Source of the DNA: Marinobacter gudaonensis
Lineage (GTDB): Bacteria; Pseudomonadota; Gammaproteobacteria; Pseudomonadales; Oleiphilaceae
NCBI RefSeq assembly: GCF_900115175.1
Contig: NZ_FOYV01000004.1
Coordinates: 1-64,000 of the forward strand
Direction of reading: 5' to 3'
Length of the DNA: 64,000 bases
The notes under the pieces were generated by a model that was not told where the DNA came from, ran no database searches, and saw only the letters and a list, made by a program, of their open reading frames with translations. The translations under genes and the position numbers were made by a program. Shown here piece by piece: positions 1-10,506 of this stretch (positions are counted from its first letter, which is position 1; each line of letters starts with the position of its first letter).

Positions 1-1176
1 CGTAATAAGCCGCACTTGAACGTGGGCACCATTGGTCACGTAGACCATGGTAAGACCACTCTGACAGCTGCCCTGACTCGTGTATGTCACGAAGTGTTCG
101 GCACTGGTGAGAGCCGTGCGTTTGACCAGATCGATAACGCCCCGGAAGAGCGTGCGCGTGGTATCACCATCGCGACCTCCCACGTTGAGTACGATTCCCC
201 GACTCGTCACTACGCACACGTAGACTGCCCGGGCCACGCTGACTATGTGAAGAACATGATCACTGGTGCGGCGCAGATGGACGGCGCGATCCTGGTTTGC
301 TCCGCTGCTGACGGCCCCATGCCGCAGACCCGTGAGCACATCCTGCTGTCCCGTCAGGTTGGCGTACCTTACATCGTTGTGTTCCTGAACAAAGCGGACA
401 TGGTTGACGATGAAGAGCTGCTTGAGCTGGTTGAGATGGAAGTTCGTGACCTGCTGAGCCAGTACGACTTCCCGGGCGACGACACGCCGATCGTTACCGG
501 TTCCGCGCTGATGGCGCTGGAAGGTAAGGATGACAACGAGATGGGTACTACTGCTGTTAAGAAGCTGGTAGAAGCCCTGGACTCTTACATCCCTGAGCCG
601 GAGCGTGCGATCGATCAGCCGTTCCTGATGCCGATCGAGGACGTCTTCTCCATCTCTGGCCGTGGTACTGTAGTAACCGGTCGTGTTGAGCGTGGCATCC
701 TGAAGACTGGCGACGAAGTTGAGATCGTTGGTATTCGTGACACCCAGAAGACCACCTGTACCGGTGTTGAGATGTTCCGCAAGCTGCTCGACGAAGGTCG
801 TGCGGGTGAGAACATCGGTGCGCTGCTGCGTGGCACCAAGCGTGACGACGTTGAGCGTGGTCAGGTTCTGTGTGTGCCGGGCTCCATCAAGCCGCACACC
901 AAGTTCGAGTGCGAAGTGTACGTACTGTCCAAGGAAGAAGGTGGTCGTCATACCCCGTTCTTCAAGGGCTACCGTCCGCAGTTCTACTTCCGGACCACTG
1001 ACGTGACCGGTTCTTGCGAACTGCCGGAAGGTGTTGAGATGGTAATGCCGGGTGACAACGTGAAGATGAGTGTTACCCTGATCGCCCCGATCGCCATGGA
1101 AGATGGTCTGCGCTTCGCGATTCGTGAAGGCGGCCGTACCGTAGGTGCCGGCGTGGTCTCCAAGATCATCGAGTAA
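1..1176 (+). CDS. tufA: Elongation factor Tu, 5' end cut by window edge
   Basis: GTPase that carries aminoacyl-tRNA to the ribosomal A site in the cytoplasm. The frame is open from base 1; the first visible residues ([20 protein letters not shown]) are the usual EF-Tu N-terminus lacking only the first few codons. The G1 loop GHVDHGKT, switch [11 protein letters not shown] and G4 NKADMVD are visible, and domains 2 and 3 are complete to the terminal VVSKIIE. It lies directly before the S10 operon, the normal place of tufA after fusA, but has its own terminator. A second tuf copy is usual in this group but is not in the window. Confidence 0.97.
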   Translation, partial: RNKPHLNVGTIGHVDHGKTTLTAALTRVCHEVFGTGESRAFDQIDNAPEERARGITIATSHVEYDSPTRHYAHVDCPGHADYVKNMITGAAQMDGAILVCSAADGPMPQTREHILLSRQVGVPYIVVFLNKADMVDDEELLELVEMEVRDLLSQYDFPGDDTPIVTGSALMALEGKDDNEMGTTAVKKLVEALDSYIPEPERAIDQPFLMPIEDVFSISGRGTVVTGRVERGILKTGDEVEIVGIRDTQKTTCTGVEMFRKLLDEGRAGENIGALLRGTKRDDVERGQVLCVPGSIKPHTKFECEVYVLSKEEGGRHTPFFKGYRPQFYFRTTDVTGSCELPEGVEMVMPGDNVKMSVTLIAPIAMEDGLRFAIREGGRTVGAGVVSKIIE

Positions 1177-1194
1177 TCTGCTCGTTTGATCAGG

Positions 1195-1225
1195 AAAAAG
1201 GGGCTGACGTTTCAGCCCCTTTTTC
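1195..1225 (+). terminator. Intrinsic terminator of tufA
   Basis: A hairpin with arms AAAAAGGGGCTGA and TTCAGCCCCTTTTT and a short loop ends in a T tract, about 20 bases after the tufA stop codon. It separates the preceding transcription unit from the S10 operon. Confidence 0.9.
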
Positions 1226-1271
1226 TGTTTCAGTCGCAATGCAATCGCTGCCCGGTCAGTCAGCATCGCTG

Positions 1272-1300
1272 TTGACTTGGTTGGGTATTATGCATACAAT
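1272..1300 (+). promoter_or_regulatory. Promoter of the S10 operon
   Basis: TTGACT and TACAAT are separated by 17 bases, a near-consensus sigma-70 promoter about 60 bases before rpsJ. The implied leader is only about 55 nt, so there is little room for the long L4-binding attenuator known from the E. coli S10 leader. Confidence 0.8.
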
Positions 1301-1361
1301 GCGGCTCCTTTTTTTGAAGGTCGGCTAATAAGTAGCTGCTACGAGTGGAGTTTGGTGCATC

Positions 1362-1673
1362 ATGCAAAGCCAAAAAATTCGAATCCGGTTGAAGGCGTTT
1401 GACTATCGCCTGATCGACCAGTCCACGCAGGAGATCGTCGATACCGCCAAGCGGACCGGCGCTCAGGTGCGTGGCCCAATCCCTCTGCCGACGCGGAAGG
1501 AAAAGTACACTGTTCTGATCTCCCCGCACGTCAACAAGGACGCGCGTGATCAGTATGAAATTCGTACTCACAAGCGTCTGCTCGACATCGTTGAGCCGAC
1601 GGAAAAGACAGTAGATGCTCTGATGAAACTGGACCTGGCAGCAGGTGTAGACGTTCAGATCAGCCTCGGCTAA
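1362..1673 (+). CDS. rpsJ: 30S ribosomal protein S10 (NusE)
   Basis: First gene of the S10 operon. S10 binds the head of the small subunit and, as NusE, takes part in transcription antitermination with NusB. The 103-residue length and sequence (start [19 protein letters not shown]) match the family end to end. It follows the promoter at 1272-1300 and precedes rplC by 76 bases. Confidence 0.97.
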
Positions 1674-1749
1674 TACCGCCCGGTATTAGTCTGTGTAACT
1701 GTCATAAGGCCATAGAGGGTGAGAGCCCCGTACACTTAAGAGGTGAAAC

Positions 1750-2388
1750 ATGGCAATTGGTGTTGTCGGTCGTAAGGCCGGTATGACCCGTATTTTTACG
1801 GAAGATGGGCAGGCATTGCCCGTAACGGTAATTGAGGTTGAGCCCAACCGCATTACCCAGCTGAAAACTCTTGAAAGCGATGGCTACCGCGCCGTTCAGG
1901 TGACTGTCGGTACTCGTCGTTCCTCTCGTGTTACCAAGAGTGAAGCAGGTCACTTTGCCAAGGCGGGCGTAGAAGCCGGTCGTGGCATGTGGGAATTCCG
2001 TCTGGCTGATGGCGAAGGTGAAGACCTGGCCGCAGGCGGCGAGATCACTGCTTCCATCTTCGAAGATGGCCAGGTTGTTGACGCCATTGGTCAGTCCAAG
2101 GGTAAAGGCTTCCAGGGCGGCGTTAAGCGCTGGAACTTCTCCATGCAGGACGCCACTCACGGTAACTCTCTGTCTCACCGTGCACCGGGTTCCATTGGTC
2201 AGAACCAGACTCCGGGCAAGGTATTCAAGGGCAAGAAGATGGCGGGCCAGATGGGTAACGCACAGGTCACTGTGCAGAACCTGAAGATCGTCCGTGTCGA
2301 CGCCGAGCGCAACCTGCTGCTGGTAAGTGGTGCCGTTCCTGGCGCGACTGGCGGCGATGTTGTCATCAAGCCTGCAGTTAAAGCCTGA
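1750..2388 (+). CDS. rplC: 50S ribosomal protein L3
   Basis: Early 23S rRNA-binding assembly protein with an extension reaching toward the peptidyl transferase centre. It is 212 residues, normal for gammaproteobacteria; the start [16 protein letters not shown] and the central [13 protein letters not shown] and [25 protein letters not shown] stretch are typical. An AAGAGGTG ribosome-binding site sits just upstream. The methylatable Gln of GQNQTPG, the target of PrmB in E. coli, is present. Confidence 0.97.
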   Translation: MAIGVVGRKAGMTRIFTEDGQALPVTVIEVEPNRITQLKTLESDGYRAVQVTVGTRRSSRVTKSEAGHFAKAGVEAGRGMWEFRLADGEGEDLAAGGEITASIFEDGQVVDAIGQSKGKGFQGGVKRWNFSMQDATHGNSLSHRAPGSIGQNQTPGKVFKGKKMAGQMGNAQVTVQNLKIVRVDAERNLLLVSGAVPGATGGDVVIKPAVKA

Positions 2389-2399
2389 GGAGCGGTGCG

Positions 2400-3005
2400 A
2401 TGGAATTGACTATTACAGGTAGCGGCAAGGGAATTTCTGTTTCCGACGCTGCATTCGCCAAAGATTTTAACGAGTCGCTGGTTCACCAGGTGGTTACTGC
2501 CTACATGGCGGGTGGTCGTCAGGGAACCAAGGCTCAGAAGACGCGTTCCGAAGTTAGCGGTGGCGGCAAGAAGCCGTGGCGTCAGAAGGGCACTGGTCGT
2601 GCCCGTGCTGGTACCATCCGTAGCCCGATCTGGCGCTCCGGTGGTGTGACCTTTGCTGCGAAGCCCCGTGGTTTTGAGCAGAAGGTCAACCGCAAGATGT
2701 ACCGCGCTGCCATGCGCTCCATTTTTTCCGAGCTGGTTCGCCAGGAGCGTCTGGTGGTTGTTGACGACATCAATGTTGACAGCCCCAAGACCAAGGCCTT
2801 CAACGCCAAGCTGAAGGACATCGGTGTGACCAACGCGCTGATTCTGGCCGACAACGTCGAGCAGAACCTGCACCTGGCCTCCCGCAACATCCCGCACGTT
2901 GATGTGCGCGATATCGCGGGCCTGGATCCGGTCAGTCTGGTGGCCTTTGAAAAGGTGGTTGTGACTGTTCCCGCTCTGAAGAAAATCGAGGAGATGCTGG
3001 GATGA
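2400..3005 (+). CDS. rplD: 50S ribosomal protein L4
   Basis: Large-subunit protein lining the exit tunnel and, in enterobacteria, repressor of its own operon. It is 201 residues; the tunnel loop with [18 protein letters not shown] and SPIWRSGG is clear at about residues 55-85. The start lies 11 bases after rplC and the stop overlaps the rplW start by 4 bases (ATGA), indicating translational coupling. Confidence 0.97.
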   Translation: MELTITGSGKGISVSDAAFAKDFNESLVHQVVTAYMAGGRQGTKAQKTRSEVSGGGKKPWRQKGTGRARAGTIRSPIWRSGGVTFAAKPRGFEQKVNRKMYRAAMRSIFSELVRQERLVVVDDINVDSPKTKAFNAKLKDIGVTNALILADNVEQNLHLASRNIPHVDVRDIAGLDPVSLVAFEKVVVTVPALKKIEEMLG

Positions 3006-3295
3006 ATCAGGAACGTATTTATAAGGTCCTTCTTGGGCCGCACGTATCAGAGAAAGCATCTCTGGCAGCCGAGCGCGGTCAAATCGTGTTCCGTGTAGCG
3101 CCTGACGCCACCAAGCCGGAGATCAAGAAAGCCGTTGAGCAACTGTTCAACGTCACCGTCGAAGGTGTTCAGGTTCTGAACCGTAAGGGTAAGCTCAAGC
3201 GCACTATCCGCGGGTTCGGCAAGCGTAATGACATTCGTAAGGCTTACGTCAAGCTGGCAGAAGGTCAGGACATCGATTTTCTGGATGTGGAATAA
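3002..3295 (+). CDS. rplW: 50S ribosomal protein L23
   Basis: Exit-tunnel rim protein that docks trigger factor and signal recognition particle. It is 97 residues; [12 protein letters not shown] near the N-terminus and [15 protein letters not shown] near the C-terminus are family hallmarks. The start overlaps the rplD stop. Confidence 0.97.
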   Translation: MNQERIYKVLLGPHVSEKASLAAERGQIVFRVAPDATKPEIKKAVEQLFNVTVEGVQVLNRKGKLKRTIRGFGKRNDIRKAYVKLAEGQDIDFLDVE

Positions 3296-3312
3296 GGTAA
3301 AGGGGTCGTAAT

Positions 3313-4140
3313 ATGCCGATCGTCAAAACCAAACCAACATCTGCCGGACGCCGTCACGTTGTAAAGCTTTACAACCCGGATCTGCACACTGGGCGCCCTT
3401 ACGAGCCGTTGGTAGAAAGAAAGAACAAGACGGGTGGTCGTAACAACGTTGGCCGCATCACAACCCGTCACGTTGGTGGTGGTCACAAGAAGCACTACCG
3501 CATTATTGATTTCAAGCGGACCAAAGATGGTATCCCGGCGGTCATCGAGCGCCTGGAATACGATCCGAACCGCTCTGCGCACATCGCGCTGGTCAAGTAC
3601 GCCGATGGCGAGCGTCGCTACATTATCGCTCCCAAGGGCATGCAGATCGGTGATCCTGTGCGTTCCGGTATCGACGCGCCGATCAAGGTGGGCTCCACGC
3701 TGCCGCTCCGGAACATTCCGGTCGGTTCCGTGATCCACTGCGTCGAACTCAAGCCTGGCAAAGGTGCACAGCTGGCTCGCTCAGCGGGCGCATCCGTACA
3801 GTTGGTTGCTCGGGAAGGGGCGTATGCCACCATCCGCCTGCGTTCAGGTGAAATGCGAAAGGTGCTTGTAGATTGCCGTGCCACGCTGGGTGAAGTATCC
3901 AACAGCGAGCACAGCCTCAAGCAGCTTGGTAAAGCGGGTGCATCACGTTGGCGCGGCAAACGGCCAACAGTACGTGGTGTTGCTATGAACCCAGTTGACC
4001 ACCCGCATGGTGGTGGTGAAGGGCGTACCTCTGGCGGACGTCACCCGGTTACTCCGTGGGGTGTTCCGACCAAAGGGCATAAGACTCGTAAGAACAAGCG
4101 TACTGACAAGATGATAGTACGTCGTCGTTCGGCCAAGTAA
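3313..4140 (+). CDS. rplB: 50S ribosomal protein L2
   Basis: Conserved 23S rRNA-binding protein needed for subunit association and peptidyl transferase activity. It is 275 residues; the C-terminal [17 protein letters not shown] block contains the conserved histidine of the functional core. [17 protein letters not shown] is a standard start, 17 bases after rplW. Confidence 0.97.
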   Translation: MPIVKTKPTSAGRRHVVKLYNPDLHTGRPYEPLVERKNKTGGRNNVGRITTRHVGGGHKKHYRIIDFKRTKDGIPAVIERLEYDPNRSAHIALVKYADGERRYIIAPKGMQIGDPVRSGIDAPIKVGSTLPLRNIPVGSVIHCVELKPGKGAQLARSAGASVQLVAREGAYATIRLRSGEMRKVLVDCRATLGEVSNSEHSLKQLGKAGASRWRGKRPTVRGVAMNPVDHPHGGGEGRTSGGRHPVTPWGVPTKGHKTRKNKRTDKMIVRRRSAK

Positions 4141-4163
4141 ACGACTACATAGAGGTAATTGCT

Positions 4164-4439
4164 GTGCCACGTTCTTTGAAGAAAGGTCCTTTTATAGACC
4201 TGCATCTGTTGAAGAAGGTCGAGGCAGCTCTGGAAGCTAACGACAAGCGGCCGATCAAAACCTGGTCCCGCCGGTCGACAGTCTTCCCGGAGATGGTAGG
4301 CCTGACCATTGCAGTCCACAACGGCAAGCAGCACGTGCCGGTTTATGTCACCGAAGATATGGTTGGACATAAGCTGGGTGAGTTCGCGGCAACGCGTACT
4401 TATCGTGGTCATGCGGCCGACAAGAAAGCTAAACGCTGA
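4164..4439 (+). CDS. rpsS: 30S ribosomal protein S19
   Basis: Small-subunit head protein forming a complex with S13 and contacting the A-site tRNA region. It is 91 residues and begins with a GTG codon (encoding the start of [18 protein letters not shown]) preceded by AGAGGTAA. The core [20 protein letters not shown] is typical. Confidence 0.97.
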   Translation: MPRSLKKGPFIDLHLLKKVEAALEANDKRPIKTWSRRSTVFPEMVGLTIAVHNGKQHVPVYVTEDMVGHKLGEFAATRTYRGHAADKKAKR

Positions 4440-4455
4440 TTCTGAGGTAATAGAA

Positions 4456-4788
4456 ATGGAAGTAGCAGCCAAGTACAAGGGCGCTCGCCTCTCAGCTCAG
4501 AAAGCACGTCTTGTCGCTGACCAAGTACGCGGCAAGGCTGTTGAGGACGCCCTGAACATTCTGACTTTCAGCCCGAAGAAGGCGGCGGTTGTGATCAAGA
4601 AGGCTCTTGAGTCCGCCATCGCCAACGCTGAGCACAACGAAGGTCTGGACGTTGACGAACTGCGGGTTTCCACCGTGATGGTGGATGAGGGTCCGACGCT
4701 CAAGCGAATCAAAGCTCGAGCCAAGGGGCGCGCTGACCGGATTTTCAAGCGCACCTGCCATATCACCGTCAAGGTCGCCGACAAGTAG
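4456..4788 (+). CDS. rplV: 50S ribosomal protein L22
   Basis: Exit-tunnel protein whose beta hairpin, with L4, forms the constriction; it is a known site of macrolide resistance mutations. I chose the ATG at 4456 ([20 protein letters not shown]), which gives the usual 110 residues; a longer upstream reading would run through rpsS. A TGAGGTAATAG ribosome-binding site precedes it. The hairpin tip region [16 protein letters not shown] is present. Confidence 0.96.
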   Translation: MEVAAKYKGARLSAQKARLVADQVRGKAVEDALNILTFSPKKAAVVIKKALESAIANAEHNEGLDVDELRVSTVMVDEGPTLKRIKARAKGRADRIFKRTCHITVKVADK

Positions 4789-4799
4789 GAGATGCTCAG

Positions 4800-5483
4800 A
4801 TGGGTCATAAAGTAAATCCAACCGGCATTCGCCTGGGTGTGATCAAAGAGCACAACTCAGTCTGGTATGCCGACAAGAAGGAATACTCCCGCAACCTGCT
4901 TAACGATATTCAGGTTCGTGAGTTCCTCGACAAGCGTCTGGTCAAGGCGTCTGTCAGCAAGATTGTGATCGAGCGCCCGGCTCAGAACGCCCGGATCACG
5001 ATCCATACTGCCCGCCCCGGTATTGTTATCGGTAAGAAGGGCGAAGATGTTGACCGTCTGCGTCGCGAAGTCAGCGACATGATGGGTGTGCCTGTGCACA
5101 TCAACATCGAAGAAGTCCGCAAGCCGGACCTGGATGCCCGCCTGGTCGCGCAGAACGTTGCCGGTCAGCTGGAGCGTCGTGTGATGTTCCGTCGCGCTAT
5201 GAAGCGTGCGGTGCAGAACGCCATGCGCCAGGGTGCCAAGGGCATCAAGATCCAGGTAGGCGGTCGTCTCGGGGGTGCTGAAATCGCGCGTTCCGAGTGG
5301 TATCGCGAAGGTCGTGTTCCGCTGCACACACTGCGTGCAGACATTGATTACGCAACCTACGAAGCGCATACCACTTACGGCGTTATCGGCGTCAAGGTAT
5401 GGATCTTCAAAGGTGAGATTCTTGGTGGTATGGAGCAGGTCCGTGCTGACAAGAAAGCCTCTGGGAAGAAAGGTTCTAAGTAA
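4800..5483 (+). CDS. rpsC: 30S ribosomal protein S3
   Basis: Small-subunit head protein at the mRNA entry channel with helicase-related function. It is 227 residues; [14 protein letters not shown] starts the N-terminal domain, and the KH-domain GxxG is seen as [12 protein letters not shown]. It is normal in length, 11 bases after rplV. Confidence 0.97.
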   Translation: MGHKVNPTGIRLGVIKEHNSVWYADKKEYSRNLLNDIQVREFLDKRLVKASVSKIVIERPAQNARITIHTARPGIVIGKKGEDVDRLRREVSDMMGVPVHINIEEVRKPDLDARLVAQNVAGQLERRVMFRRAMKRAVQNAMRQGAKGIKIQVGGRLGGAEIARSEWYREGRVPLHTLRADIDYATYEAHTTYGVIGVKVWIFKGEILGGMEQVRADKKASGKKGSK

Positions 5484-5495
5484 AGGGGCACTCTT

Positions 5496-5909
5496 ATGCT
5501 GCAACCAAAACGCACCAAATTCCGCAAGGTAATGAAAGGCCGTAACACCGGTCTTGCTCACCGCGCCAACAAGGTGAGCTTCGGTGAATACGGATTGAAG
5601 GCGACAACTCGCGGACGTATAACTGCGCGCCAGATTGAGGCGGCACGTCGTACCATGACACGTCGCATCAAGCGGGGCGGCAAGATCTGGATCCGGATTT
5701 TCCCGGACAAGCCGATCTCCAGCAAACCGCTTGAAGTTCGAATGGGTAAAGGTAAGGGTTCTGTCGAGTATTGGGTGGCTGAAATCCAGCCAGGCCGCAT
5801 GCTCTATGAGATGGAAGGCGTTGCTGAAGATGTAGCACGTGACGCATTCGCTCTTGCGGCGGCCAAACTGCCGGTACAGACCACCTTTGTAACGAGGACG
5901 GTGATGTGA
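5496..5909 (+). CDS. rplP: 50S ribosomal protein L16
   Basis: Large-subunit protein near the A-site tRNA elbow, needed late in 50S assembly. It is 137 residues; [19 protein letters not shown] and the central [19 protein letters not shown] are diagnostic. The stop overlaps the rpmC start by one base (TGATG). Confidence 0.97.
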
Positions 5910-6100
5910 TGAAAGCAACAGAGCTGCGTGAAAAGTCAGTCGAGGAGCTGAACAAAGAGCTGATCGACCTCCTGAAGGAGCAGTTCAACCTGCGCATGCG
6001 CAAGGCGACAGGTCAGCTGAATCAGTCTCACCTTCTCGGCAAGGTGAAGCGCGACATCGCTCGCGTGAAAACAGTATTGAACGAAAAGGCAGGACAGTGA
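5909..6100 (+). CDS. rpmC: 50S ribosomal protein L29
   Basis: Small helical protein at the tunnel exit beside L23. It is 63 residues from the ATG at 5909 ([18 protein letters not shown]). A GTG three bases earlier is also in frame, but the ATG matches the family N-terminus. It is translationally coupled to rplP. Confidence 0.95.
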
Positions 6101-6101
6101 C

Positions 6102-6368
6102 ATGACCGAAGCTACCCAAACTGCCAGAACTCTGAGCGGCAAGGTCGTGAGCAACAAGATGGAGAAGTCCATCGTGGTGCTGGTCGAGCGTCAGGTGAAA
6201 CACCCTCTGTACGGCAAGTACATGAAGCGCTCCACCAAGATCCATGCTCACGATGAGAGCAATCAGTGCAACATCGGTGACACTGTGACCATCCAGGAAA
6301 CCCGTCCGGTCTCCAAGACCAAGAGCTGGGCCCTGGTGGAAGTCACCGAACGTGCATCCAAGGTGTAA
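6102..6368 (+). CDS. rpsQ: 30S ribosomal protein S17
   Basis: Primary 16S rRNA-binding OB-fold protein. It is 88 residues; [18 protein letters not shown] and the C-terminal half ([18 protein letters not shown]) are typical. It begins one base after the rpmC stop codon. Confidence 0.97.
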   Translation: MTEATQTARTLSGKVVSNKMEKSIVVLVERQVKHPLYGKYMKRSTKIHAHDESNQCNIGDTVTIQETRPVSKTKSWALVEVTERASKV

Positions 6369-6386
6369 TTCGCCCGGAGAACAACC

Positions 6387-6755
6387 ATGATTCAGACTCA
6401 AACAATGCTTGAAGTCGCGGATAACAGCGGTGCACGCCAGGTGATGTGCATCAAGGTCCTGGGCGGTTCACACCGGCGTTACGCCAGCGTTGGGGATATT
6501 ATCAAGGTGACCGTCAAGGAAGCCATCCCGCGCGGTAAGGTGAAGAAAGGCCAGGTCCTGAAAGCTGTCGTGGTACGCACCGCCAAAGGTGTGCGCCGTC
6601 CCGACGGTTCGCTGATCCGTTTCGACGGAAACGCGGCAGTACTTCTGAACAATCAGGACGCTCCTATCGGTACCCGTATCTTCGGACCGGTTACCCGTGA
6701 ACTGCGTAATGAGAAGTTCATGAAAATTATCTCACTGGCACCCGAAGTACTTTAA
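6387..6755 (+). CDS. rplN: 50S ribosomal protein L14
   Basis: First gene of the classical spc set; L14 sits at the subunit interface and is a target of RsfS silencing. It is the usual 122 residues, starting [18 protein letters not shown] and ending IISLAPEVL. It lies 18 bases after rpsQ; no separate spc promoter is evident. Confidence 0.97.
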   Translation: MIQTQTMLEVADNSGARQVMCIKVLGGSHRRYASVGDIIKVTVKEAIPRGKVKKGQVLKAVVVRTAKGVRRPDGSLIRFDGNAAVLLNNQDAPIGTRIFGPVTRELRNEKFMKIISLAPEVL

Positions 6756-6772
6756 AGGACCAGAGGCCGGTT

Positions 6773-7093
6773 ATGAAAAAGATCAAACGAGATGACGAAG
6801 TAATCGTCACCACGGGGAAAGACAAAGGCAAACGTGGTAAAGTCCTGAAAGTTCAGGACGATGGCCGTGTGGTTGTTTCCGGGATCAACATGATCAAGAA
6901 ACACACCAAGCCGAACCCGATGCTGGGCACCCCAGGTGGCATCGTCGAAAAAGAAGCACCTATCCAGGCTTCCAACGTGGCTATTTTTAATCCGCAGACC
7001 GGCAAAGCCGATCGCGTAGGCTTCCAGATCAAGGAAGACGGCGCGAAAGTGCGGATCTTCAAGTCCACGAACGAAGCTGTCGATAACCAGTAA
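6773..7093 (+). CDS. rplX: 50S ribosomal protein L24
   Basis: Assembly-initiating 23S rRNA-binding protein with a KOW motif ([20 protein letters not shown]). It is 106 residues, full length for the family. It precedes rplE by 15 bases. Confidence 0.97.
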   Translation: MKKIKRDDEVIVTTGKDKGKRGKVLKVQDDGRVVVSGINMIKKHTKPNPMLGTPGGIVEKEAPIQASNVAIFNPQTGKADRVGFQIKEDGAKVRIFKSTNEAVDNQ

Positions 7094-7108
7094 GCGGTGG
7101 TGGTTACG

Positions 7109-7648
7109 ATGCTTAACATGAAAGAGCAGTACAGTCAGGAAGTGGTACCCGCCCTGCAGAAAGAGTTCGGCTACAAGAACGTGATGCAGGTGCCGCGTAT
7201 CGAAAAGATCACCCTGAACATGGGTGTCGGCGAAGCGGTTGGTGACAAGAAGCTGATTGAAAACGCTGTGGCGGATCTCGAGCGCCTGGCGGGCCAGAAA
7301 GCTGTTGTTACCAAGGCACGTAAGTCCGTTGCGGGTTTCAAGATCCGTGAAGGCTGGCCGATCGGCTGCAAGGTTACCCTGCGTGGCGAGCGTATGTGGG
7401 ATTTCTTTGATCGTCTGGTGCACATTGCGGTTCCCCGCATTCGTGACTTCCGCGGTCTGAACCCCAAGTCGTTCGACGGTCGTGGTAACTACAGCATGGG
7501 CGTGCGTGAGCAGATCATTTTCCCTGAGATCGAGTACGACAAGGTCGACAAGATCCGTGGTCTGGACATCACCATTACCACCACTGCCGGTACCGACGAC
7601 GAAGGTCGTGAACTGTTGAAAGCCTTTGGCTTTCCGTTCAAGAAATAA
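7109..7648 (+). CDS. rplE: 50S ribosomal protein L5
   Basis: 5S rRNA-binding protein of the central protuberance. I chose the ATG at 7109 ([20 protein letters not shown]) giving 179 residues, the family norm, with GGTGG about 7 bases upstream; a GTG at 7097 would add four residues. RVTLRG-type core and the C-terminal [11 protein letters not shown] are typical. Confidence 0.95.
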   Translation: MLNMKEQYSQEVVPALQKEFGYKNVMQVPRIEKITLNMGVGEAVGDKKLIENAVADLERLAGQKAVVTKARKSVAGFKIREGWPIGCKVTLRGERMWDFFDRLVHIAVPRIRDFRGLNPKSFDGRGNYSMGVREQIIFPEIEYDKVDKIRGLDITITTTAGTDDEGRELLKAFGFPFKK

Positions 7649-7660
7649 GGAACGAGTGTA

Positions 7661-7966
7661 ATGGCTAAGGTTTCCATGAAGAACCGCGAGCTCAAGCGCG
7701 AGAAAACCGTTGCGAAGTATGCAGCGAAGCGCGCCGAGCTCAAGGCAATTATCAAGAACCCGAATACCAGCGACGACGACCGTTGGAACGCACAGATGAA
7801 GCTGCAGCAGCTTCCTCGCGATGCATCTCCTTCGCGTCTTCGGAATCGTTGCCAGGTGACTGGTCGTCCCCATGGCGTTCTGCGCAAGTTCGAGCTGTCA
7901 CGGATCAAACTCCGTGAATACGGCATGCGCGGTGACGTTCCGGGCCTGACCAAGGCAAGCTGGTAA
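7661..7966 (+). CDS. rpsN: 30S ribosomal protein S14, zinc-independent form
   Basis: Small-subunit head protein. At 101 residues it is the long form without the CxxC...CxxC zinc ribbon; the C-terminal [19 protein letters not shown] and GLTKASW are diagnostic. By contrast the rpmJ product in this window keeps its zinc ligands. Confidence 0.97.
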   Translation: MAKVSMKNRELKREKTVAKYAAKRAELKAIIKNPNTSDDDRWNAQMKLQQLPRDASPSRLRNRCQVTGRPHGVLRKFELSRIKLREYGMRGDVPGLTKASW

Positions 7967-8054
7967 GATAGGCCGCCTGACTCCGGTCAGGTGCCTGTTG
8001 GTAAGCGGTGCGGCAAGCCGCTGCACAACTAAAAAGATCAGGAGCCTCATACCA

Positions 8055-8447
8055 ATGAGTATGCAAGACACGCTTGCGGATATGTTTACCCGTATCCGTA
8101 ATGCCCAGATGGCATCTAAAGCAGACGTAACGATGCCGTCTTCAAAAATGAAGGTGTCCGTAGCCCAGGTCCTCAAGGACGAAGGTTACGTAGACGATTT
8201 TTCCGTTTCAGCCGACGCGAAGCCCGAGCTGACGATTACTCTGAAATACTTCGGTGGCAAGCCGGTTATTGAAGAGATCAAGCGGGTCAGCCGTCCGAGT
8301 CTGCGCCAGTACAAAGGCGCTGGGGAACTGCCGAAAGTATCCGGTGGTCTGGGAGTCGCGATTGTCTCAACGTCCAAGGGCGTTATGACAGACCGCGCCG
8401 CACGTGCTGCTGGCGTGGGTGGCGAAGTCATCTGCACCGTATTCTAG
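8055..8447 (+). CDS. rpsH: 30S ribosomal protein S8
   Basis: 16S rRNA-binding assembly protein and, in E. coli, repressor of the spc operon. The ATG at 8055 ([18 protein letters not shown]) gives 130 residues and follows AGGAGCC; an in-frame upstream extension to 7998 is rejected because it is not family-like. The C-terminal [11 protein letters not shown] is conserved. Confidence 0.96.
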   Translation: MSMQDTLADMFTRIRNAQMASKADVTMPSSKMKVSVAQVLKDEGYVDDFSVSADAKPELTITLKYFGGKPVIEEIKRVSRPSLRQYKGAGELPKVSGGLGVAIVSTSKGVMTDRAARAAGVGGEVICTVF

Positions 8448-8456
8448 GAGATACAC

Positions 8457-8990
8457 ATGTCCAGGGTTGCCAATAATCCTGTCGTGCTGCCTTCCGGTGT
8501 TGAGGTTAAGCTGAACGGACAGGAAATTAGTGTGAAGGGTTCCAAGGGAGCGCTTCAGTTCACCATTCACCAGGCGGTTGAAGTAAAGCAGGAAGAGAAT
8601 GTTCTTCGCTTTGCGGCCCGCGATGGTGCTCAAAAGTCCCGCGCTCTTGCAGGTACTACACGCGCACTGGTCAACAACATGGTGACCGGTGTTTCCACAG
8701 GCTGGGAGCGCAAGCTCCAGCTGACGGGCGTAGGTTACCGTGCCCAGGCGCAAGGTAAGAAGCTCAATCTGACCCTGGGTTTTTCGCACCCGGTTGAGTA
8801 TGAGCTGCCCGAGGGGATTACCGCTGAAACTCCTTCCAACACGGAAGTGGTGATTCGCGGAATCGACAAGCAACAGGTTGGCCAGGTCGCTGCGGAAGTC
8901 CGCGCGTTCCGTCCGCCCGAGCCTTACAAGGGCAAGGGTGTTCGTTATGCGGATGAGCAGGTCAGACGCAAAGAAGCCAAGAAGAAATAA
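8457..8990 (+). CDS. rplF: 50S ribosomal protein L6
   Basis: Two-domain protein near the sarcin-ricin loop. It is 177 residues; [20 protein letters not shown] at the start and the C-terminal [16 protein letters not shown] are typical. It lies 9 bases after rpsH. Confidence 0.97.
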   Translation: MSRVANNPVVLPSGVEVKLNGQEISVKGSKGALQFTIHQAVEVKQEENVLRFAARDGAQKSRALAGTTRALVNNMVTGVSTGWERKLQLTGVGYRAQAQGKKLNLTLGFSHPVEYELPEGITAETPSNTEVVIRGIDKQQVGQVAAEVRAFRPPEPYKGKGVRYADEQVRRKEAKKK

Positions 8991-8999
8991 GGCGGGACT

Positions 9000-9347
9000 A
9001 TGAGCGCGAATAACGAAAGATTGCGTCGCGCACGCAAAGTGCGCATGAAGATCCGTGAGCTGGGTACCAATCGTCTGTGCGTGCACCGCACGCCGCGTCA
9101 TATGTACGCCCAGGTCACTACTGCAGATGGCAGCAAAGTGCTGGCTTCTGCCTCCACGTTGGATAAGGAACTGCGCCAGGGTGCAACCGGTAACGTGGAC
9201 GCTGCCAAGAAGGTCGGTCAGCTGATTGCTGAGCGTGCCAAGGCAGCAGGTGTTGAGCAGGTTGCTTTCGACCGCTCCGGTTACCGTTATCACGGTCGTG
9301 TCCAGGCTCTGGCCGACGCAGCCCGTGAAGCTGGCTTGCAATTCTAA
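9000..9347 (+). CDS. rplR: 50S ribosomal protein L18
   Basis: 5S rRNA-binding protein. It is 115 residues with the conserved C-terminus [20 protein letters not shown]. Its N-terminal basic tail ([15 protein letters not shown]) contacts RNA. Confidence 0.97.
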   Translation: MSANNERLRRARKVRMKIRELGTNRLCVHRTPRHMYAQVTTADGSKVLASASTLDKELRQGATGNVDAAKKVGQLIAERAKAAGVEQVAFDRSGYRYHGRVQALADAAREAGLQF

Positions 9348-9359
9348 GAGGTGGAGAAG

Positions 9360-9860
9360 ATGAGCGTTAACGAACAGAAGGCGCCTGAGCTCCAGGAGAA
9401 GCTGGTTCAGGTCAATCGTGTCGCCAAGGTTGTTAAAGGTGGCCGTATTTTCGCCTTCACCGCACTGACTGTAGTGGGTGATGGCAAGGGTCGCGTTGGT
9501 TTCGGTCGTGGCAAGGCACGTGAAGTGCCGGTCGCCATCCAGAAGGCCATGGAAGCTGCACGCAAAAACATGGTGGAAGTACCGCTCGACGGCACTACCC
9601 TGCAATACCCGGTGAAGGCTCAGCATGGCGGCTCCAAGGTCTACATGCAGCCGGCGTCCGAAGGTACTGGTATCATCGCCGGCGGTGCGATGCGTGCGGT
9701 ACTGGAAGTGGCGGGTGTTCAGAACGTACTGTCCAAGTGTTACGGGTCCACCAACCCGGTGAACGTGGTACGTTCCACCATCAAGGGTCTCCAGGCGACC
9801 AAGGCGCCTGAAGATATTGCAGCCAAGCGCGGTAAGACCGTGGAAGAGATTCTGGGTTGA
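9360..9860 (+). CDS. rpsE: 30S ribosomal protein S5
   Basis: Small-subunit protein important for decoding accuracy (ram mutations, spectinomycin site). I chose the ATG at 9360, which follows AGAGGTGGAGA and gives 166 residues; the GTG at 9351 lies within that ribosome-binding site. The double-stranded RNA-binding fold is seen in [19 protein letters not shown] and [16 protein letters not shown]. Confidence 0.95.
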   Translation: MSVNEQKAPELQEKLVQVNRVAKVVKGGRIFAFTALTVVGDGKGRVGFGRGKAREVPVAIQKAMEAARKNMVEVPLDGTTLQYPVKAQHGGSKVYMQPASEGTGIIAGGAMRAVLEVAGVQNVLSKCYGSTNPVNVVRSTIKGLQATKAPEDIAAKRGKTVEEILG

Positions 9861-9864
9861 AGTC

Positions 9865-10053
9865 ATGGCGAACGCAAAAACGATCAAAGTAACTCTGACC
9901 CGCAGCCCGATCGGCTGCCAGCCCAAGCACAAGCTGTGTGTGAAGGGCCTGGGTCTTCGTAAAATCGGTCACACCGTGGAAGTGGAAGATACTCCTTCCA
10001 TCCGCGGCATGATCAACCGGGTGAATTACCTGGTTCGGGTTGAGGAGAACTAA
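9865..10053 (+). CDS. rpmD: 50S ribosomal protein L30
   Basis: Small large-subunit protein of 62 residues, starting [18 protein letters not shown] and ending [13 protein letters not shown]. The ATG at 9865 lies 4 bases after the rpsE stop; upstream in-frame extension is shadow coding within rpsE. Confidence 0.96.
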   Translation: MANAKTIKVTLTRSPIGCQPKHKLCVKGLGLRKIGHTVEVEDTPSIRGMINRVNYLVRVEEN

Positions 10054-10054
10054 G

Positions 10055-10489
10055 ATGCGTCTGAACGAACTTGCTCCAGAACCCGGTTCACGTCCCGATG
10101 CCAAGCGCGTCGGTCGTGGTATCGGTAGCGGGCTCGGCAAAACCGGCGGCCGTGGTCACAAGGGTCTGAAGTCCCGTTCCGGTGGCTCCGTAGCTCCCGG
10201 TTTCGAGGGCGGTCAGCAGCCGTTGGCCCGTCGTCTGCCGAAGTTTGGCTTCACCTCCCGTCAGCAGCGTTACGTTGCCGAGATTCGCCTGAACGAACTG
10301 GCGAAGGTGGAAGGCGATGTGGTGGATCTGGAAGCCCTTAAGAAGGCCGACATCATTCGCGAAGAAATTCGCGAGGCCAAGGTTATCCTGTCCGGCGAAC
10401 TGAGCCGCGCAGTAACCGTAAAGGGACTTCGGGTCACCAAAGGCGCGCGCGAGGCGATTTCCGCCGCGGGTGGTAAAGTCGAAGACTAA
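10055..10489 (+). CDS. rplO: 50S ribosomal protein L15
   Basis: Late-assembly 23S rRNA-binding protein. The ATG at 10055 ([20 protein letters not shown]) gives 144 residues. The glycine/arginine-rich N-terminal extension ([18 protein letters not shown]) is typical. It starts one base after the rpmD stop. Confidence 0.96.
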   Translation: MRLNELAPEPGSRPDAKRVGRGIGSGLGKTGGRGHKGLKSRSGGSVAPGFEGGQQPLARRLPKFGFTSRQQRYVAEIRLNELAKVEGDVVDLEALKKADIIREEIREAKVILSGELSRAVTVKGLRVTKGAREAISAAGGKVED

Positions 10490-10506
10490 GGCGAGTCGAG
10501 GACTAA

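Noticed and set aside
4857..5918. Long minus-strand readings across ribosomal genes (also at 8367-9932 and 10522-11772)
   Set aside because: Shadow frames caused by strong codon bias in highly expressed genes; the plus-strand products are unmistakable.
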